Of a stretch of DNA of 64,000 nt, positions 9,134-18,890 are shown in pieces. The position numbers and the translations under genes are program-made. The stretch spans positions 248,001-312,000 of the forward strand of contig JAXLYM010000001.1 in NCBI GenBank assembly GCA_046351455.1. The letters run 5' to 3'. Positions within the stretch are counted from its first letter, which is position 1, and each line of letters opens with the position of its first letter. The notes under the pieces are model-generated. The model was not told where the DNA came from. It did no database searches and was given only the letters and a program-made list of their open reading frames with translations. This stretch comes from JADJRH01 sp046351455 (GTDB lineage: Bacteria; Myxococcota_A; Polyangia; Polyangiales; Polyangiaceae).

Positions 9134-9173
9134 GACAGCGCTCACGAGATCGACCGAGATGCTTCGCGCTGTC
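9134..9173. terminator. possible shared terminator between convergent genes
   Basis: An inverted repeat with arms GACAGCGC and GCGCTGTC separated by 24 nt, lying in the 51-bp gap between convergent genes and just reaching the stop codon of the minus-strand one. The long loop and absence of a T-tract make it weak. Confidence 0.3.
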
Positions 9174-10338
9174 ACTGTCCGCCCAAGATCAGATATCCTA
9201 CCACGAGCGCGACCGTCCCGAGCGCGAGCGTCAAGAACACCTGCGGCCAGTGCGTGCCTGCCTGTTCCGGCGCGGCGTACACTCCCGGTTTGTCTCCGAT
9301 CGTGTCCGTATCCGGCGCGGACTTCAGCACGGCGATCACGTTCTTCGCGGCCGCGGCGAGGTTCGTCTCGGGCATGGGGGACGTGAGGCGCTCTCGCTCG
9401 GTGGAGAGGCCGCGGAACAAGAGCCACCACACCTCCGGCTCCGGCGTGCGGCTCTGGAAGCGGGCCATCGTCTTCGCCGCGACGAAGCACGAGGCCTTGC
9501 AATAACCGCACGTCTGCACCTTGTCCGTCCCCTGAATCGTGAACGGCGCCCCGCACGCCGGGCACTTCATCGCGACGACGCCCGCCTGCGTCGGCATCGC
9601 CTGCGCGCGCGGACGGTCCACCCGGTGCTCGTCCGCCACCGCGCCCACGAGGCGATCACTCGTGTTGCGCGACGTGTCCGGCAAGGCATACCGCGCCTCG
9701 TCCCCGCACGTCGGACACCGCGTCGATACCGTTCCGGGGCCCGTCACCGTCGTCTGGAGGGGCACCCGGCAGCGCTTGCATACAGGGTGTCCGGGGGTGG
9801 CGCGCAAGTCCAGCATGCGGTGGAGATTGGACAGGATCGAGGCGGCGTTCTCCCCGACCTCTCCGGTGATCTTCGCGGCCTTCGGGACGACGAACGTGTG
9901 CGTCACGCCGACCTTGGCGTAGTCGTTGTCACCGCCGATCCAGATCGACGGATGAGGGTATTTGCCCTCCGGATCCGGGCCGGCCAGATCGCCGACGGCG
10001 TGCGCGAATTCGAGGCCTTCTTTCCACTCCGACACTTCGAACCGCTGGCGAAGGCCGCAGTGCGCGCAGTCCACGGCTCCGTCGGCGTCGAGGCCGTCCA
10101 GCGGGGCGAGGAACTTGCACTGATTGCAGGTGAAACCACACTTGACTGCCACCCACGTGAGGTCCGGCGCGGGCGGCGCCACCTGGACGCGCACCTCGGC
10201 GAGCGGCCTCTGGCAACCTTCGCAGGCCGTCCCATCGGTGGGGGCGACGATGCCGCAGGACCTGCAAATCGTGATGGAAGCGGCGGCCTGCACAGGCGGC
10301 GGCGCGACGTGGGCGCGGTACGGATCCTCGCGGTTCAC
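9172..10338 (-). CDS. multi-zinc-ribbon protein with C-terminal membrane anchor
   Basis: 388 residues with four Cys4 zinc-ribbon-like pairs of CxxC knuckles: CRSCG..CEGC near the N-terminus, CNQC..CAHC near 70-95, CKRC..CPTC near 205-230, and CPAC..CGYC near 278-300. A final hydrophobic segment (VFLTLALGTVALVVGYLIL) followed only by GGQ makes it a tail-anchored protein with the ribbons in the cytoplasm. Function unknown. Zinc ribbons of this type bind nucleic acid or proteins. A smaller zinc-ribbon protein is encoded at 25630-26394. Confidence 0.8.
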   Translation of the reverse strand: MNREDPYRAHVAPPPVQAAASITICRSCGIVAPTDGTACEGCQRPLAEVRVQVAPPAPDLTWVAVKCGFTCNQCKFLAPLDGLDADGAVDCAHCGLRQRFEVSEWKEGLEFAHAVGDLAGPDPEGKYPHPSIWIGGDNDYAKVGVTHTFVVPKAAKITGEVGENAASILSNLHRMLDLRATPGHPVCKRCRVPLQTTVTGPGTVSTRCPTCGDEARYALPDTSRNTSDRLVGAVADEHRVDRPRAQAMPTQAGVVAMKCPACGAPFTIQGTDKVQTCGYCKASCFVAAKTMARFQSRTPEPEVWWLLFRGLSTERERLTSPMPETNLAAAAKNVIAVLKSAPDTDTIGDKPGVYAAPEQAGTHWPQVFLTLALGTVALVVGYLILGGQ

Positions 10339-10422
10339 GGCGACATCCTACGCTCGTCCGCGCGGGGTGGGGAGCCTTCTTTGCGAAAAACGTGGTATGC
10401 GGGCGCTCCGAGGACTCCGTTC

Positions 10423-10935
10423 ATGTCGAATGCCCCTGTCATCCGCCGCGCCACCCCCGCCGATATCCCCGCCGTCGCGAAGCTCGCCGCCGGCCTGGTG
10501 CGCTATCACCACCACCTCGACGCGAAGCGCTTCTTCCTGGAAGAGCCGGTCGAAGAGGGATACGCCTGGTGGCTGAGCCGAGAGATCCAGAACGAAGGTG
10601 CCGTGCTGCTCGTCGCGGAAGAGAGCGACGGAGATGGGGAGTCGCCGCGGATCATCGGCTATGCGTACGGCCGTCTCGAAGAGCGGGACTGGACTGCCCT
10701 TCTCGACGCGTGCGGCATGCTGCACGATCTCTACGTCTCGGAGGACGCGCGGACCCATGGAGTCGGCGGCGCGCTGGTGGAGGCGATGGTGGCAGAGATG
10801 ACGGCCCTCGGCGCCCCCCGGCTGGTGCTCACGACTGCCACCCAGAACGAGAAGGCTCAACGGCTGTTCAAGAAGTTGGGGTTTCGCGTGACGATGCTGG
10901 AGATGACGCGCGAGGTCGGCGATAAGGGCACTTGA
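10423..10935 (+). CDS. GNAT-family N-acetyltransferase
   Basis: 170 residues, the usual length for a single GNAT domain. It starts IRRATPADIPAVAKLAAGLV, typical of the family's beta1-alpha1. Motif A, the acetyl-CoA pyrophosphate loop, is seen as DLYVSEDARTHGVGGALVEA (V-x-x-x-x-R-x-x-G-V-G). The C-terminal element LTTATQNEKAQRLFKKLGF is the conserved 'N-x-x-A-x-x-x-Y/F-x-x-x-G-F' signature. It presumably transfers an acetyl group to a small amine or a protein N-terminus; the substrate cannot be read from sequence. The ATG at 10423 is chosen because the family consensus begins right after it. Confidence 0.9.
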   Translation: MSNAPVIRRATPADIPAVAKLAAGLVRYHHHLDAKRFFLEEPVEEGYAWWLSREIQNEGAVLLVAEESDGDGESPRIIGYAYGRLEERDWTALLDACGMLHDLYVSEDARTHGVGGALVEAMVAEMTALGAPRLVLTTATQNEKAQRLFKKLGFRVTMLEMTREVGDKGT

Positions 10936-11158
10936 AAAAGGCCGCGAGAGGGGGGTGACGAGGGGCGCACGTGACGCAGAGAGGGGGTATCCCGCCGGTT
11001 TTTCGGCAATCCCGCCGGGCGCGAGGGGTTTGAGGCGGTCCGCGCAGAGATGGCGACGGAACCGTGCTGTCCGCCCTGAAAACGCCCGCCTGCCGCATAG
11101 TGATTGTGCAGGCTTCGCACTTCGCAAAGTGCCACTTTTCATTTGGTATTTGTGTGCG

Positions 11159-11653
11159 GAGCCTATCGAGATCGGGGTGCCAGGCTTCGTGTTGCGGCCG
11201 CCGGTGCTTCAGAAGAAGGCGGTTCCGGTGATCACGAACGAAGAGGAGGCGCGTCGCCGGCCGGAGCTGGGCGTCCTTTCGGTGATGGCGCATGGAGACA
11301 CGGAGGAGGCCGCGGCGATCGCTGCGGCGGTGTTGCCGGCGGTGCACGACCTCGATGACGAGCGGGTTCGCTTCTACACCGATCTCGTCTACAATTCCCT
11401 CAACGATGCTGCGCGGAAGGCGCTGGAGACGATGATGAAAGGCTACGAGTACCAGAGCGATTTCGCGAAAAACTACATCGCGCAAGAGCGGGCGGCCTCG
11501 GTGCTCGACTTGCTCCAAGACCGCGGACTCGATGTGCCGGAGGCGGTGCGAGAACGGGTGCTCGCGCAGAAAGACCCGGCCGTTCTGCGGCGATGGTTCC
11601 GCCGGGCGGTCACGGTTTCTTCTGCCGCCGAGATCTTCGACGACCCGAGCTGA
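11159..11653 (+). pseudogene. remnant of an Rpn/DUF4351-like nuclease-transposase family gene
   Basis: The readable part begins abruptly at EPIEIGVPGFVLRPPVL and runs to the end of the protein (AVTVSSAAEIF). Elements such as MKGYEYQSDFAKNYIAQERA and ERVLAQKDPAVLRRWFRRAV match my memory of the C-terminal half of large-family Rpn-like proteins, which carry a PD-(D/E)XK nuclease in the N-terminal half. That half is missing: sequence 5' of about 11150 is unrelated and has no start that restores it. It is probably an N-terminally deleted copy and likely inactive. Confidence 0.6.
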
Positions 11654-11767
11654 GCTCCGCTCCCCCTCACACGCCCCCGTCTTTGGATGGCCGCTTCTCC
11701 ACGCGGCGGGCCGTCCCCGTAAACCGCACGACACGGGCGCACGAACCCAGGTATCCTCCCCTCACCC

Positions 11768-12496
11768 ATGCGGTTCTTCAGCAGCGGCGCGCACGCCACC
11801 GGGTTCATCGCTCTCGGACAAGAAGCGAGCGGCGTCATCGCCATCGGTCAGATGGCCACCGGCGTCATCGCCATCGGGCAGATGGCCCGCGGCGTCATCG
11901 CCATCGGACAGCTCGGCGTCGGGCTCGTCGGCTGGGGGCAAGGCGGCGTCGGCGTGTTTCACGCGGCCGGGATGATCGGCGTCGGCGGGCGGCGCGGCAT
12001 CGGCGGCGTCGCTCAGCTCGTGCCCACCATCGGGCGGCCACGCGTCCCTCCTCAAGCCACGACGCCGCAGTTCGTTCAAGCCGGCACTCCCGGCTGGCTG
12101 GAGCTCACGCTCGCGGCGGAGCAAGGCAACCTCGCCCTCTTCGAGAACAACAACCGCGCTCCCATCAAGCTCGACCGACGCACCCTCGCCGGCGCGCTGC
12201 GCATCACCGCCGAAGGGCCGCAGCGGGTGTGGGCGTACACGAGGCGCATCGGCAACACGCTGGTGTGCGAGCGCATCGTCCACGTGCCGCTGCGCAACTA
12301 CCAGACGAAGAGCTTCCTGCCGATCGCGATCGTGCAGATCCTGTTTCTGTTCGTGCTCGGCGCCGCCTACTGGCCCATCGCCGGCAACGACGTCGTCACC
12401 GCCGTGGTGCGCGAATTCGGCTTGAACGCGGCTCCCGCGCCCGCTCCGCCGACGCCGGCGAAACCGCCGACTCAATACAAGCCGCCCGGGAAGTAA
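11768..12496 (+). CDS. repeat-containing membrane-anchored protein, unknown function
   Basis: 242 residues. The first 60 carry near-perfect 10-residue repeats of the form GVIAIGQMA, with hydrophobic and Gly positions alternating, as in short beta-solenoids or amyloid-like stacks. A middle region follows (about 95-190; LELTLAAEQGNLALFENNNR), then a single transmembrane helix near the C-terminus (IAIVQILFLFVLGAAYWPIA) and an Ala/Pro-rich end. No signal peptide is obvious, so the repeat and middle regions are probably cytoplasmic. No family recognised. It ends 44 bp before the convergent antiporter gene. Confidence 0.75.
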   Translation: MRFFSSGAHATGFIALGQEASGVIAIGQMATGVIAIGQMARGVIAIGQLGVGLVGWGQGGVGVFHAAGMIGVGGRRGIGGVAQLVPTIGRPRVPPQATTPQFVQAGTPGWLELTLAAEQGNLALFENNNRAPIKLDRRTLAGALRITAEGPQRVWAYTRRIGNTLVCERIVHVPLRNYQTKSFLPIAIVQILFLFVLGAAYWPIAGNDVVTAVVREFGLNAAPAPAPPTPAKPPTQYKPPGK

Positions 12497-12540
12497 CGCC
12501 ACATTCACGCAACGTCGAGGACTCCCCCAAAACAGCCTGG

Positions 12541-14316
12541 TTATGTGGCGCCGCGGGCGCTGTCTCTCGCCTTCGGGATCGGGGTCACGCCCGCGGTTCC
12601 GGGGGTCTTCAGCGATCGCGGGGGCGCCTCCGCGTCCGCGAGCGCGGCGATCAACGCGGCGCTGTCCGTGGCCGCTCGCAGCTTGTCGCGCACCTCGTCC
12701 TTCGCGAGCAGGCGCGCCATGCCCGCGAGCAAGTGCAACGAACCCTCGTAATCGCCCTTCGGCGTCAATAACAAGAAGATCAGGTTCGCGGGCTGGCCGT
12801 CCGGTGAGTCGAAGTCCAGGCCGGCCTCGCTGCGGCCGAACGCGAGCGCCGGCTCACTCAAGCCCTCACACTCCGCATGAGGGAACGCGACGCCGTCGCC
12901 CACGCCGGTGCCCGCCGTCTCCTCCCGGCCCATCACCGACGCGGTGAAGCGCGGTGCATCCTCCGGGCGACCCAGCTTCTCGCACAGCGCCGTCACGAGC
13001 GCGGAGATGGCCTCTCGACGCGTCGTCGGCTGCAGGTCGAGGCGCACCACGCCCGCGCGCAGGAGCTTCTGCACGGGGCCGCCCATCGCCTTCAACAGGC
13101 GCGACATCGCGGGGCCCGAGATCAGGGACGTCACCACCGCCATGATCACGAGCGCGACGAAGATCTTCTCGTTGATGATCTTGGCCTCGAGCGCGATGAC
13201 GGCGAGCAGGATCTCCATCGCGCCGCGGGAATTCATGCCGAAGCCGATCGCGAAGGCCTCGCGGTTGCCGGCGCCGCCGAGCTTCGCGCCGAGCGCGCTG
13301 CCGAGCACCTTCGCCACGCACGCGATGCCCACGATCACGAGCGTCAGCACCAGGTCGAACGAGCGCGCGAAATCGTACCGGAGCGCCATCGTCGCGAAGA
13401 ACACCGGGGTGAAGATGCTCGTCACGAAGTCCTGCAGCACGTGGCGCGTGTGCTCGCGGAGACGCGGCGAATCACCGATGGCGAGGCCCACCACGAAGCC
13501 GCCGAACACCGCGTGGATGCCGAGCGCCTCGGTCGCGGACGCACCCAGGAGCGCGAGCACCATCACCATCGAGAGCACGCGGGGCGTCGGCGGCGCCTCG
13601 CCCGGACTCGGCTCCATCGCGCGGAGCCAGCGATCCACGATCGGGCGCACCACCACGAGCGTCAACGCCACGAAGCCGAGCGTGAGGCCGACCGAGAGGC
13701 CCAAGCTCTTGAGGTCCGTCGCGCCCGAAGAGCCCATCTCGCGCACGAGCACGCTGAAGCAGATCCACCCGAGGATGTCGTTCACGACGGCCGCGGAGAG
13801 CACCAGCATGCCGATGTCGCTCTTCATCAAGCCGAGGTCCATCAGCGTGCGCGTGATCACCGGGAGCGCCGAGATCGCGAGCGCGATGCCGAGGAACGCC
13901 GCGTGGAGGCCGCGCCGCGACGGGTCGGCGAGATCGTGTCCAGGCAACACGAAGCCGAGGCCGTACCCGAGCACGAACGGGATCACCGCGCCGAACAAGG
14001 CCGTGAGCAAGAGCGCGCGGCCGCTGCGACGGACGATCGTGAGGTCGATCTCCAGGCCCGCGACCACGAGCAGCAGCACCACCGCCACCGTCGTGTACGC
14101 GGAGAGCAGCGTCTTCGGCGGGCCGTCGTGAAACAGCCAGTCGAAGGCGCCCGGCGCGAATCGGCCGAACACCGTCTTGCCGCAGACGATGCCCGCGAGG
14201 ATCTCGCCGACCACCGACGGCCAGCCGATGCGCCCCACGAGCTCGCCGAGCAAGCGCGCCACGCCGAGGAGGACGGCGAGCGACAGGAGGAAGAGAAGGA
14301 CTTCGGAGTGCGCCAC
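12541..14316 (-). CDS. CPA2-type cation:proton antiporter with C-terminal PTS EIIA-like domain
   Basis: 591 residues. About residues 5-400 form a multi-helix membrane domain of the monovalent cation:proton antiporter-2 (KefB/NapA-like) type. Gly-rich turns typical of the Na+/H+ exchanger fold are visible (LGELVGRIGWPSVVGEILAG, VFGGFVVGLAIGD, GFGMNSRGAMEI). After a cytoplasmic linker, residues about 435-575 resemble a PTS fructose/nitrogen-type EIIA domain, with the phospho-accepting His region GVAFPHAE (H480). Antiporter-EIIA fusions exist in several phyla and suggest that phosphorylation state or energy status regulates ion exchange. The minus-strand acyl-CoA dehydrogenase gene ends immediately upstream at 15487-14336, 19 bp before this start. 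Confidence 0.9.
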   Translation of the reverse strand: MAHSEVLLFLLSLAVLLGVARLLGELVGRIGWPSVVGEILAGIVCGKTVFGRFAPGAFDWLFHDGPPKTLLSAYTTVAVVLLLVVAGLEIDLTIVRRSGRALLLTALFGAVIPFVLGYGLGFVLPGHDLADPSRRGLHAAFLGIALAISALPVITRTLMDLGLMKSDIGMLVLSAAVVNDILGWICFSVLVREMGSSGATDLKSLGLSVGLTLGFVALTLVVVRPIVDRWLRAMEPSPGEAPPTPRVLSMVMVLALLGASATEALGIHAVFGGFVVGLAIGDSPRLREHTRHVLQDFVTSIFTPVFFATMALRYDFARSFDLVLTLVIVGIACVAKVLGSALGAKLGGAGNREAFAIGFGMNSRGAMEILLAVIALEAKIINEKIFVALVIMAVVTSLISGPAMSRLLKAMGGPVQKLLRAGVVRLDLQPTTRREAISALVTALCEKLGRPEDAPRFTASVMGREETAGTGVGDGVAFPHAECEGLSEPALAFGRSEAGLDFDSPDGQPANLIFLLLTPKGDYEGSLHLLAGMARLLAKDEVRDKLRAATDSAALIAALADAEAPPRSLKTPGTAGVTPIPKARDSARGAT

Positions 14317-14335
14317 GCCGGAGCGAGGCTACTCG

Positions 14336-15487
<1,152 letters not shown>

Positions 15488-15670
15488 CGAGGTGAGGCTA
15501 GTACACGGACCGTGAAGATCGTTCCGCAAAAATAGAATCGTCCTCGTTGACGCGGCGCGCCCGGCGGTCCGCAGCGGCCGGCGCAGCGCTCCGCGGGGGC
15601 GCGAAAAGATCGCGTGGGGAGCGCGGCAATTGTCCTGTGGCCGGGAGAGCGCGATCGGCGAGGATGAGGC

Positions 15671-16558
15671 GTGGCGAACGCGAACGGACCCTTCCCTCTC
15701 CCCGAAATCGATCGCGTGCTGCCGTCGGCGAAGAGCGACTCGCAGGTGAGCGTGCGGTGGCTCGGGACGGCCGGCTTCGAGATCCGCGCGGGGGGCACGA
15801 CCGTGCTCCTCGATCCGTACGTGACGCGCGCGGGGCTGCGGGAGTGCGTGCTGCGGCCGCTCGCGCCGGACCTCGCGGAGATCGCGCGGATCACGCCGCA
15901 GGCGGACGCGATCATCGTGGGGCACACGCATTTCGATCACGCGATGGATGTGCCGGCGATCGCGCGGCGCACCGGAGCCACCGTGTATGGATCGAAGTCG
16001 GCGGTCGCGCTGTGCCGCGCCTCGCTCGTGCCGGAGAGCAGGCTCGTGTGCGCGGAGCGGGAGTTCGGGCAGGCGCCGCTCACCGCGGAGGTGGGGCCGT
16101 TCAAGCTGACGTTCGCCGTGAGCGCACACTCGAAGCTCGCGCTCGGGAGAGTGCCATTCCCCGGCGACATCGCGGACTGCGATCAGGTGCCTTTGCGGAC
16201 CGAGAAGTACAAATGCGGCGCGGTGTTTCGCGTGGAAATCGAGGTGTTCGGGCGCAAGATCGTGCACCTCGGCAGCGCGGAGATCGTGGAGCGGACCGCC
16301 CCCCCGAAGGAGGTCGATCTGCTCTTGTTGTGCGTGGCAGGGTGGCAGTCGTCGGAGCGCTTCCCGGAGCGCGTGGCGCGCGCGCTGGACCCGAGAGCGG
16401 TGCTGCTGTCGCACTGGGACAACTTCTTCGATCCGCTGGACAGCCCCGTCCGCGCGCTGCCGGCGATGAGCGTTCAGAAGCTCACGGACAGGCTCTCTTC
16501 CATCGCGCGGGACACGAAGATCGGCGCGGTCCCGTTGCTCGGCGAGGTGGCTGTTTGA
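15671..16558 (+). CDS. MBL-fold metallo-hydrolase
   Basis: 295 residues. The metal-binding signature GHTHFDHA gives H85, H87, D89 and H90, preceded by a strand motif VRWLGTAGFEI and LLDPYVTRAG. This resembles the UlaG/YtnP-like branch of the metallo-beta-lactamase superfamily, in which the first strand reads '(W)LGHAGF'. Later His and Asp residues (HLGSAEI, LLSHWDNFFDPLD) could supply remaining ligands. Likely a soluble hydrolase of a small phosphate ester, lactone or similar; the substrate is unknown. It is divergent from the acyl-CoA dehydrogenase gene and convergent with a lipoprotein gene. Confidence 0.85.
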   Translation: MANANGPFPLPEIDRVLPSAKSDSQVSVRWLGTAGFEIRAGGTTVLLDPYVTRAGLRECVLRPLAPDLAEIARITPQADAIIVGHTHFDHAMDVPAIARRTGATVYGSKSAVALCRASLVPESRLVCAEREFGQAPLTAEVGPFKLTFAVSAHSKLALGRVPFPGDIADCDQVPLRTEKYKCGAVFRVEIEVFGRKIVHLGSAEIVERTAPPKEVDLLLLCVAGWQSSERFPERVARALDPRAVLLSHWDNFFDPLDSPVRALPAMSVQKLTDRLSSIARDTKIGAVPLLGEVAV

Positions 16559-16570
16559 AGGGGGTCCGGC

Positions 16571-16592
16571 GGAGGCCCGCGGCGGGGCCTCC
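16571..16592. terminator. bidirectional hairpin terminator between convergent genes
   Basis: A perfect 8-bp inverted repeat (GGAGGCCC / GGGCCTCC) with a 6-nt loop, extendable by flanking GC pairs. It sits in the 37-bp gap between the convergent MBL-fold and lipoprotein genes. There is no T-tract on either side. Confidence 0.55.
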
Positions 16593-16595
16593 GGC

Positions 16596-17222
16596 TCACA
16601 GACAGCGATGCACGGTCTGGCAGACGCACTGGCCCGCGTTGCACTGGTAATCACCCGCTGCGGTGCATTTGGTGCCGGCCGCGCAGACGGTGTCGTCCTC
16701 GCACTCCACCTGCGGATGGCAGCCGTCCGTGGGGAGGCCGTCGTTGCATCCGGGGTTCAGGAACCGGCAATAAGGGTCGGCGTTGCACTTCTGCGCTTCG
16801 GTGTGGAGGGAGCAGTCGCACGACACGATCTCCGGCGACTGATCCTTCACGTGCCAGGTGCTGTCGTCCGCGCAATAGAGGTCCTTCGCGCCGCCGCACG
16901 CCGTCGAGGCGCTGTAGCTGCAGGTCGCCACGTATTCGCACGGCTCGCAGGCCGAGCCGGGGAGCGGCATCGCCTCGGGACAGAGCTTCTGCGAGAAGGC
17001 GAAGCAATCCCCGCCGTCGCCGTCGTAATAACCGATCTCGTGCCACTTGCTGTCAGCCTCGCACCGGAGGAAAGGCGAGTCGCCCGCAGGGCATTCGGCC
17101 CCGACATCCGAGCAGGACGCGCCGTCGGAGGCGTTGCCGCAGCCGTCGTCACAGCCCGTGGAGAAGGCGGCGAGCGAGAGGAGCCCGCCGGCCGCCAAGA
17201 AGAGAAGAATGCGCTTGTTCAT
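16596..17222 (-). CDS. Cys-rich lipoprotein, paralogue of 17242-17949
   Basis: 208 residues. The signal peptide KRILLFLAAGGLLSLAAFST is followed by the lipobox STGC, predicting a lipoprotein. The mature part has about 26 Cys residues and ends in a block, CNADPYCRFLNPGC...DGCHPQVEC...GTKCTAAG, which closely parallels the end of the neighbouring lipoprotein. This block resembles small Cys-rich EGF-like or 'MYXO knot' modules frequent in myxobacterial surface proteins. It is the second gene of a tandem pair, 19 bp after the first. Function unknown, probably extracellular. Confidence 0.8.
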   Translation of the reverse strand: MNKRILLFLAAGGLLSLAAFSTGCDDGCGNASDGASCSDVGAECPAGDSPFLRCEADSKWHEIGYYDGDGGDCFAFSQKLCPEAMPLPGSACEPCEYVATCSYSASTACGGAKDLYCADDSTWHVKDQSPEIVSCDCSLHTEAQKCNADPYCRFLNPGCNDGLPTDGCHPQVECEDDTVCAAGTKCTAAGDYQCNAGQCVCQTVHRCL

Positions 17223-17241
17223 GGGTCTATTTGGGGGGGGA

Positions 17242-17949
17242 TCAGAGACAGATGGAGGTCATGAGGCACGTGCAGGTGTCACCGGAGCAATCCATGTCCC
17301 CGGCGTCCGTGCACGTCTTTCCGACCGGGCAATTGCTGTCCGGAGAGCACGGGAGGGCGGTCGAATAGCAGCCGTCCGCAGGGACCTGGCTCCCGGGGCA
17401 GCCCGTCGAGAAGTAACGACAGTACGGCTGAGCATTGCAGTCGGCCGGGTCGGTGTGGGGGCCGCAGTCGTCGACGCACTTCGGGTTCTCGACCACCATC
17501 CACGCCCAGAAATCCGGATCGCAATAGAGCGAGTACTGGCCCGTGCACCCGACCGGAGCGTCGTAGAAGCAGGTCTGGACGTCGGCGCAGACGTCGCACG
17601 GATCGCCCGGCTTCGGCATGTCCGCGGGGCAGTCGTTCACGGGCTCGTTGCAGCAGAGCTCGTCGTAATAGATGGCGCTCCAGGTGTGGTCGGGCTCGCA
17701 GGTGTACTCGACGCCTCCGCACTCTTCGTCCCAGGTGCAGGTGTCGCCCACGTTCGCGCAATAGCCGCCCTCCTGGATGTCGAAGCACGACCCGGTGCCG
17801 CCGCTGGTCGTCGTGGTGGTGGAGCCGCCCGTTTCCCCGCCGGCGCCGCCGCCGCCGCTGCTGCTGCCGCCGGTGATCTTGCCCGTACAGCCGATCACGA
17901 ACGAGAACGCCAGACAGCCGAGACCGAGGAGCAGAGAGCGCTTATCCAT
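17242..17949 (-). CDS. Cys-rich lipoprotein with Thr/Gly linker
   Basis: 235 residues. The N-terminus MDKRSLLLGLGCLAFSFVIG then C gives a lipobox-type Cys, followed by a Gly/Ser/Thr linker (GGSTTTTTSGG). The Cys-rich body ends CNAQPYCRYFSTGC...DGCYSTALPC...GKTCTDAG, a clear paralogue of the downstream gene product, so the pair arose by tandem duplication. The ATG at 17949 is used because it gives the signal peptide; an earlier in-frame start would bury it. Likely a surface-exposed or secreted protein of unknown binding function. Confidence 0.8.
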   Translation of the reverse strand: MDKRSLLLGLGCLAFSFVIGCTGKITGGSSSGGGGAGGETGGSTTTTTSGGTGSCFDIQEGGYCANVGDTCTWDEECGGVEYTCEPDHTWSAIYYDELCCNEPVNDCPADMPKPGDPCDVCADVQTCFYDAPVGCTGQYSLYCDPDFWAWMVVENPKCVDDCGPHTDPADCNAQPYCRYFSTGCPGSQVPADGCYSTALPCSPDSNCPVGKTCTDAGDMDCSGDTCTCLMTSICL

Positions 17950-18104
17950 GCCGGGCACGATTAGCAACCGGCGGGCCGCCGCACAAGATGCTTGATTTTG
18001 CGAGAAAACGCGCGCGCCGGGCTGGCACAACGCGGCTCAAAGCAGGAACGGGGCGCCCCGTCCGCGAACAGGCCACCTCGCGAGGTAGCCTGTCCTGGGG
18101 GATG

Positions 18105-18890
18105 TCACTTGATGTGGAGGCGGTCCGGGTCGAGCTTGTCGCGGAGGAGCGCCACGTCGGCCGCGCTGGGCGGCTCCACCGTGCCGAGCGTCGCGCGGGC
18201 GTGGAGCTGCCAGCCGACGTTGGCCTTGCAGTCCTCCACCGTGGCGCCGGGGTAGAGCGCGCTGATCTCGAGCTCGCCGGTCTCCGGGTTCGGCTCCAGG
18301 ATGCATTTGTCGGTGATGACGCGCACGGGGCCGGCGCCGGGCATGCCCCACTCTTTGCGGCTCTTGCCGAGCGAGCGGTTGCCCGGGCTCGTGATGAAGT
18401 CCACCTTGTCCACGAAGGCGCGCTTGTTGAGCTTCATCACGATGAGCGTGCGCTGCGCGAAGATGGCGATCTCGCACGCGCCGCCGGAGCCTGGCAGTCG
18501 CACCTTCGGAGAGGCGTAGTTGCCGACGACCGTGGTGTTGAGGTTACCGTACTTGTCGATCTGCGCGCCGCCCAGAAAGCCGACCTCGATCTTGCCGTTC
18601 TGGAGGAAGTACTGGAACACCTCTCCCATGCTCGCGACCATGAGAGAGCCCGTCACGAGCGACGGATCCCCGATCGACGGCGGGACGCGGTCCGGGATGG
18701 CGCCGACCGCGCCGGACTCGTAGATCATCACGAGGTTCGGCGCGTGCGTCGCGCGGGCGAAGTTGCACGCGAGGTTGGGCAGGCCGATGCCGACGAACAC
18801 CACCGCTCCGTCGGGCAGCTCGCGCGCCGCCTGCACGGTCATGAGCTCGCTCGGCGTGTAATCCACGGCTCCCGGCGTCTCAGTAGCCAT
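18105..18890 (-). CDS. CoA-transferase subunit B (GctB-like)
   Basis: 261 residues, family I CoA-transferase beta subunit. Signatures are VFVGIGLPNLACNFARATHA, MIYESGAVGAIPDR and GFLGGAQIDKYGNLNTT. The Glu in ESG (E58) sits at the position of the catalytic glutamate of glutaconate CoA-transferase that forms the acyl-enzyme anhydride. The myxobacterial decarboxylase homologue AibB has Cys there, so this is more likely a true CoA-transferase. The start overlaps the end of subunit A by 11 bp. Last gene of the dehydrogenase-aminotransferase-CoA-transferase operon. Confidence 0.88.
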   Translation of the reverse strand: MATETPGAVDYTPSELMTVQAARELPDGAVVFVGIGLPNLACNFARATHAPNLVMIYESGAVGAIPDRVPPSIGDPSLVTGSLMVASMGEVFQYFLQNGKIEVGFLGGAQIDKYGNLNTTVVGNYASPKVRLPGSGGACEIAIFAQRTLIVMKLNKRAFVDKVDFITSPGNRSLGKSRKEWGMPGAGPVRVITDKCILEPNPETGELEISALYPGATVEDCKANVGWQLHARATLGTVEPPSAADVALLRDKLDPDRLHIK

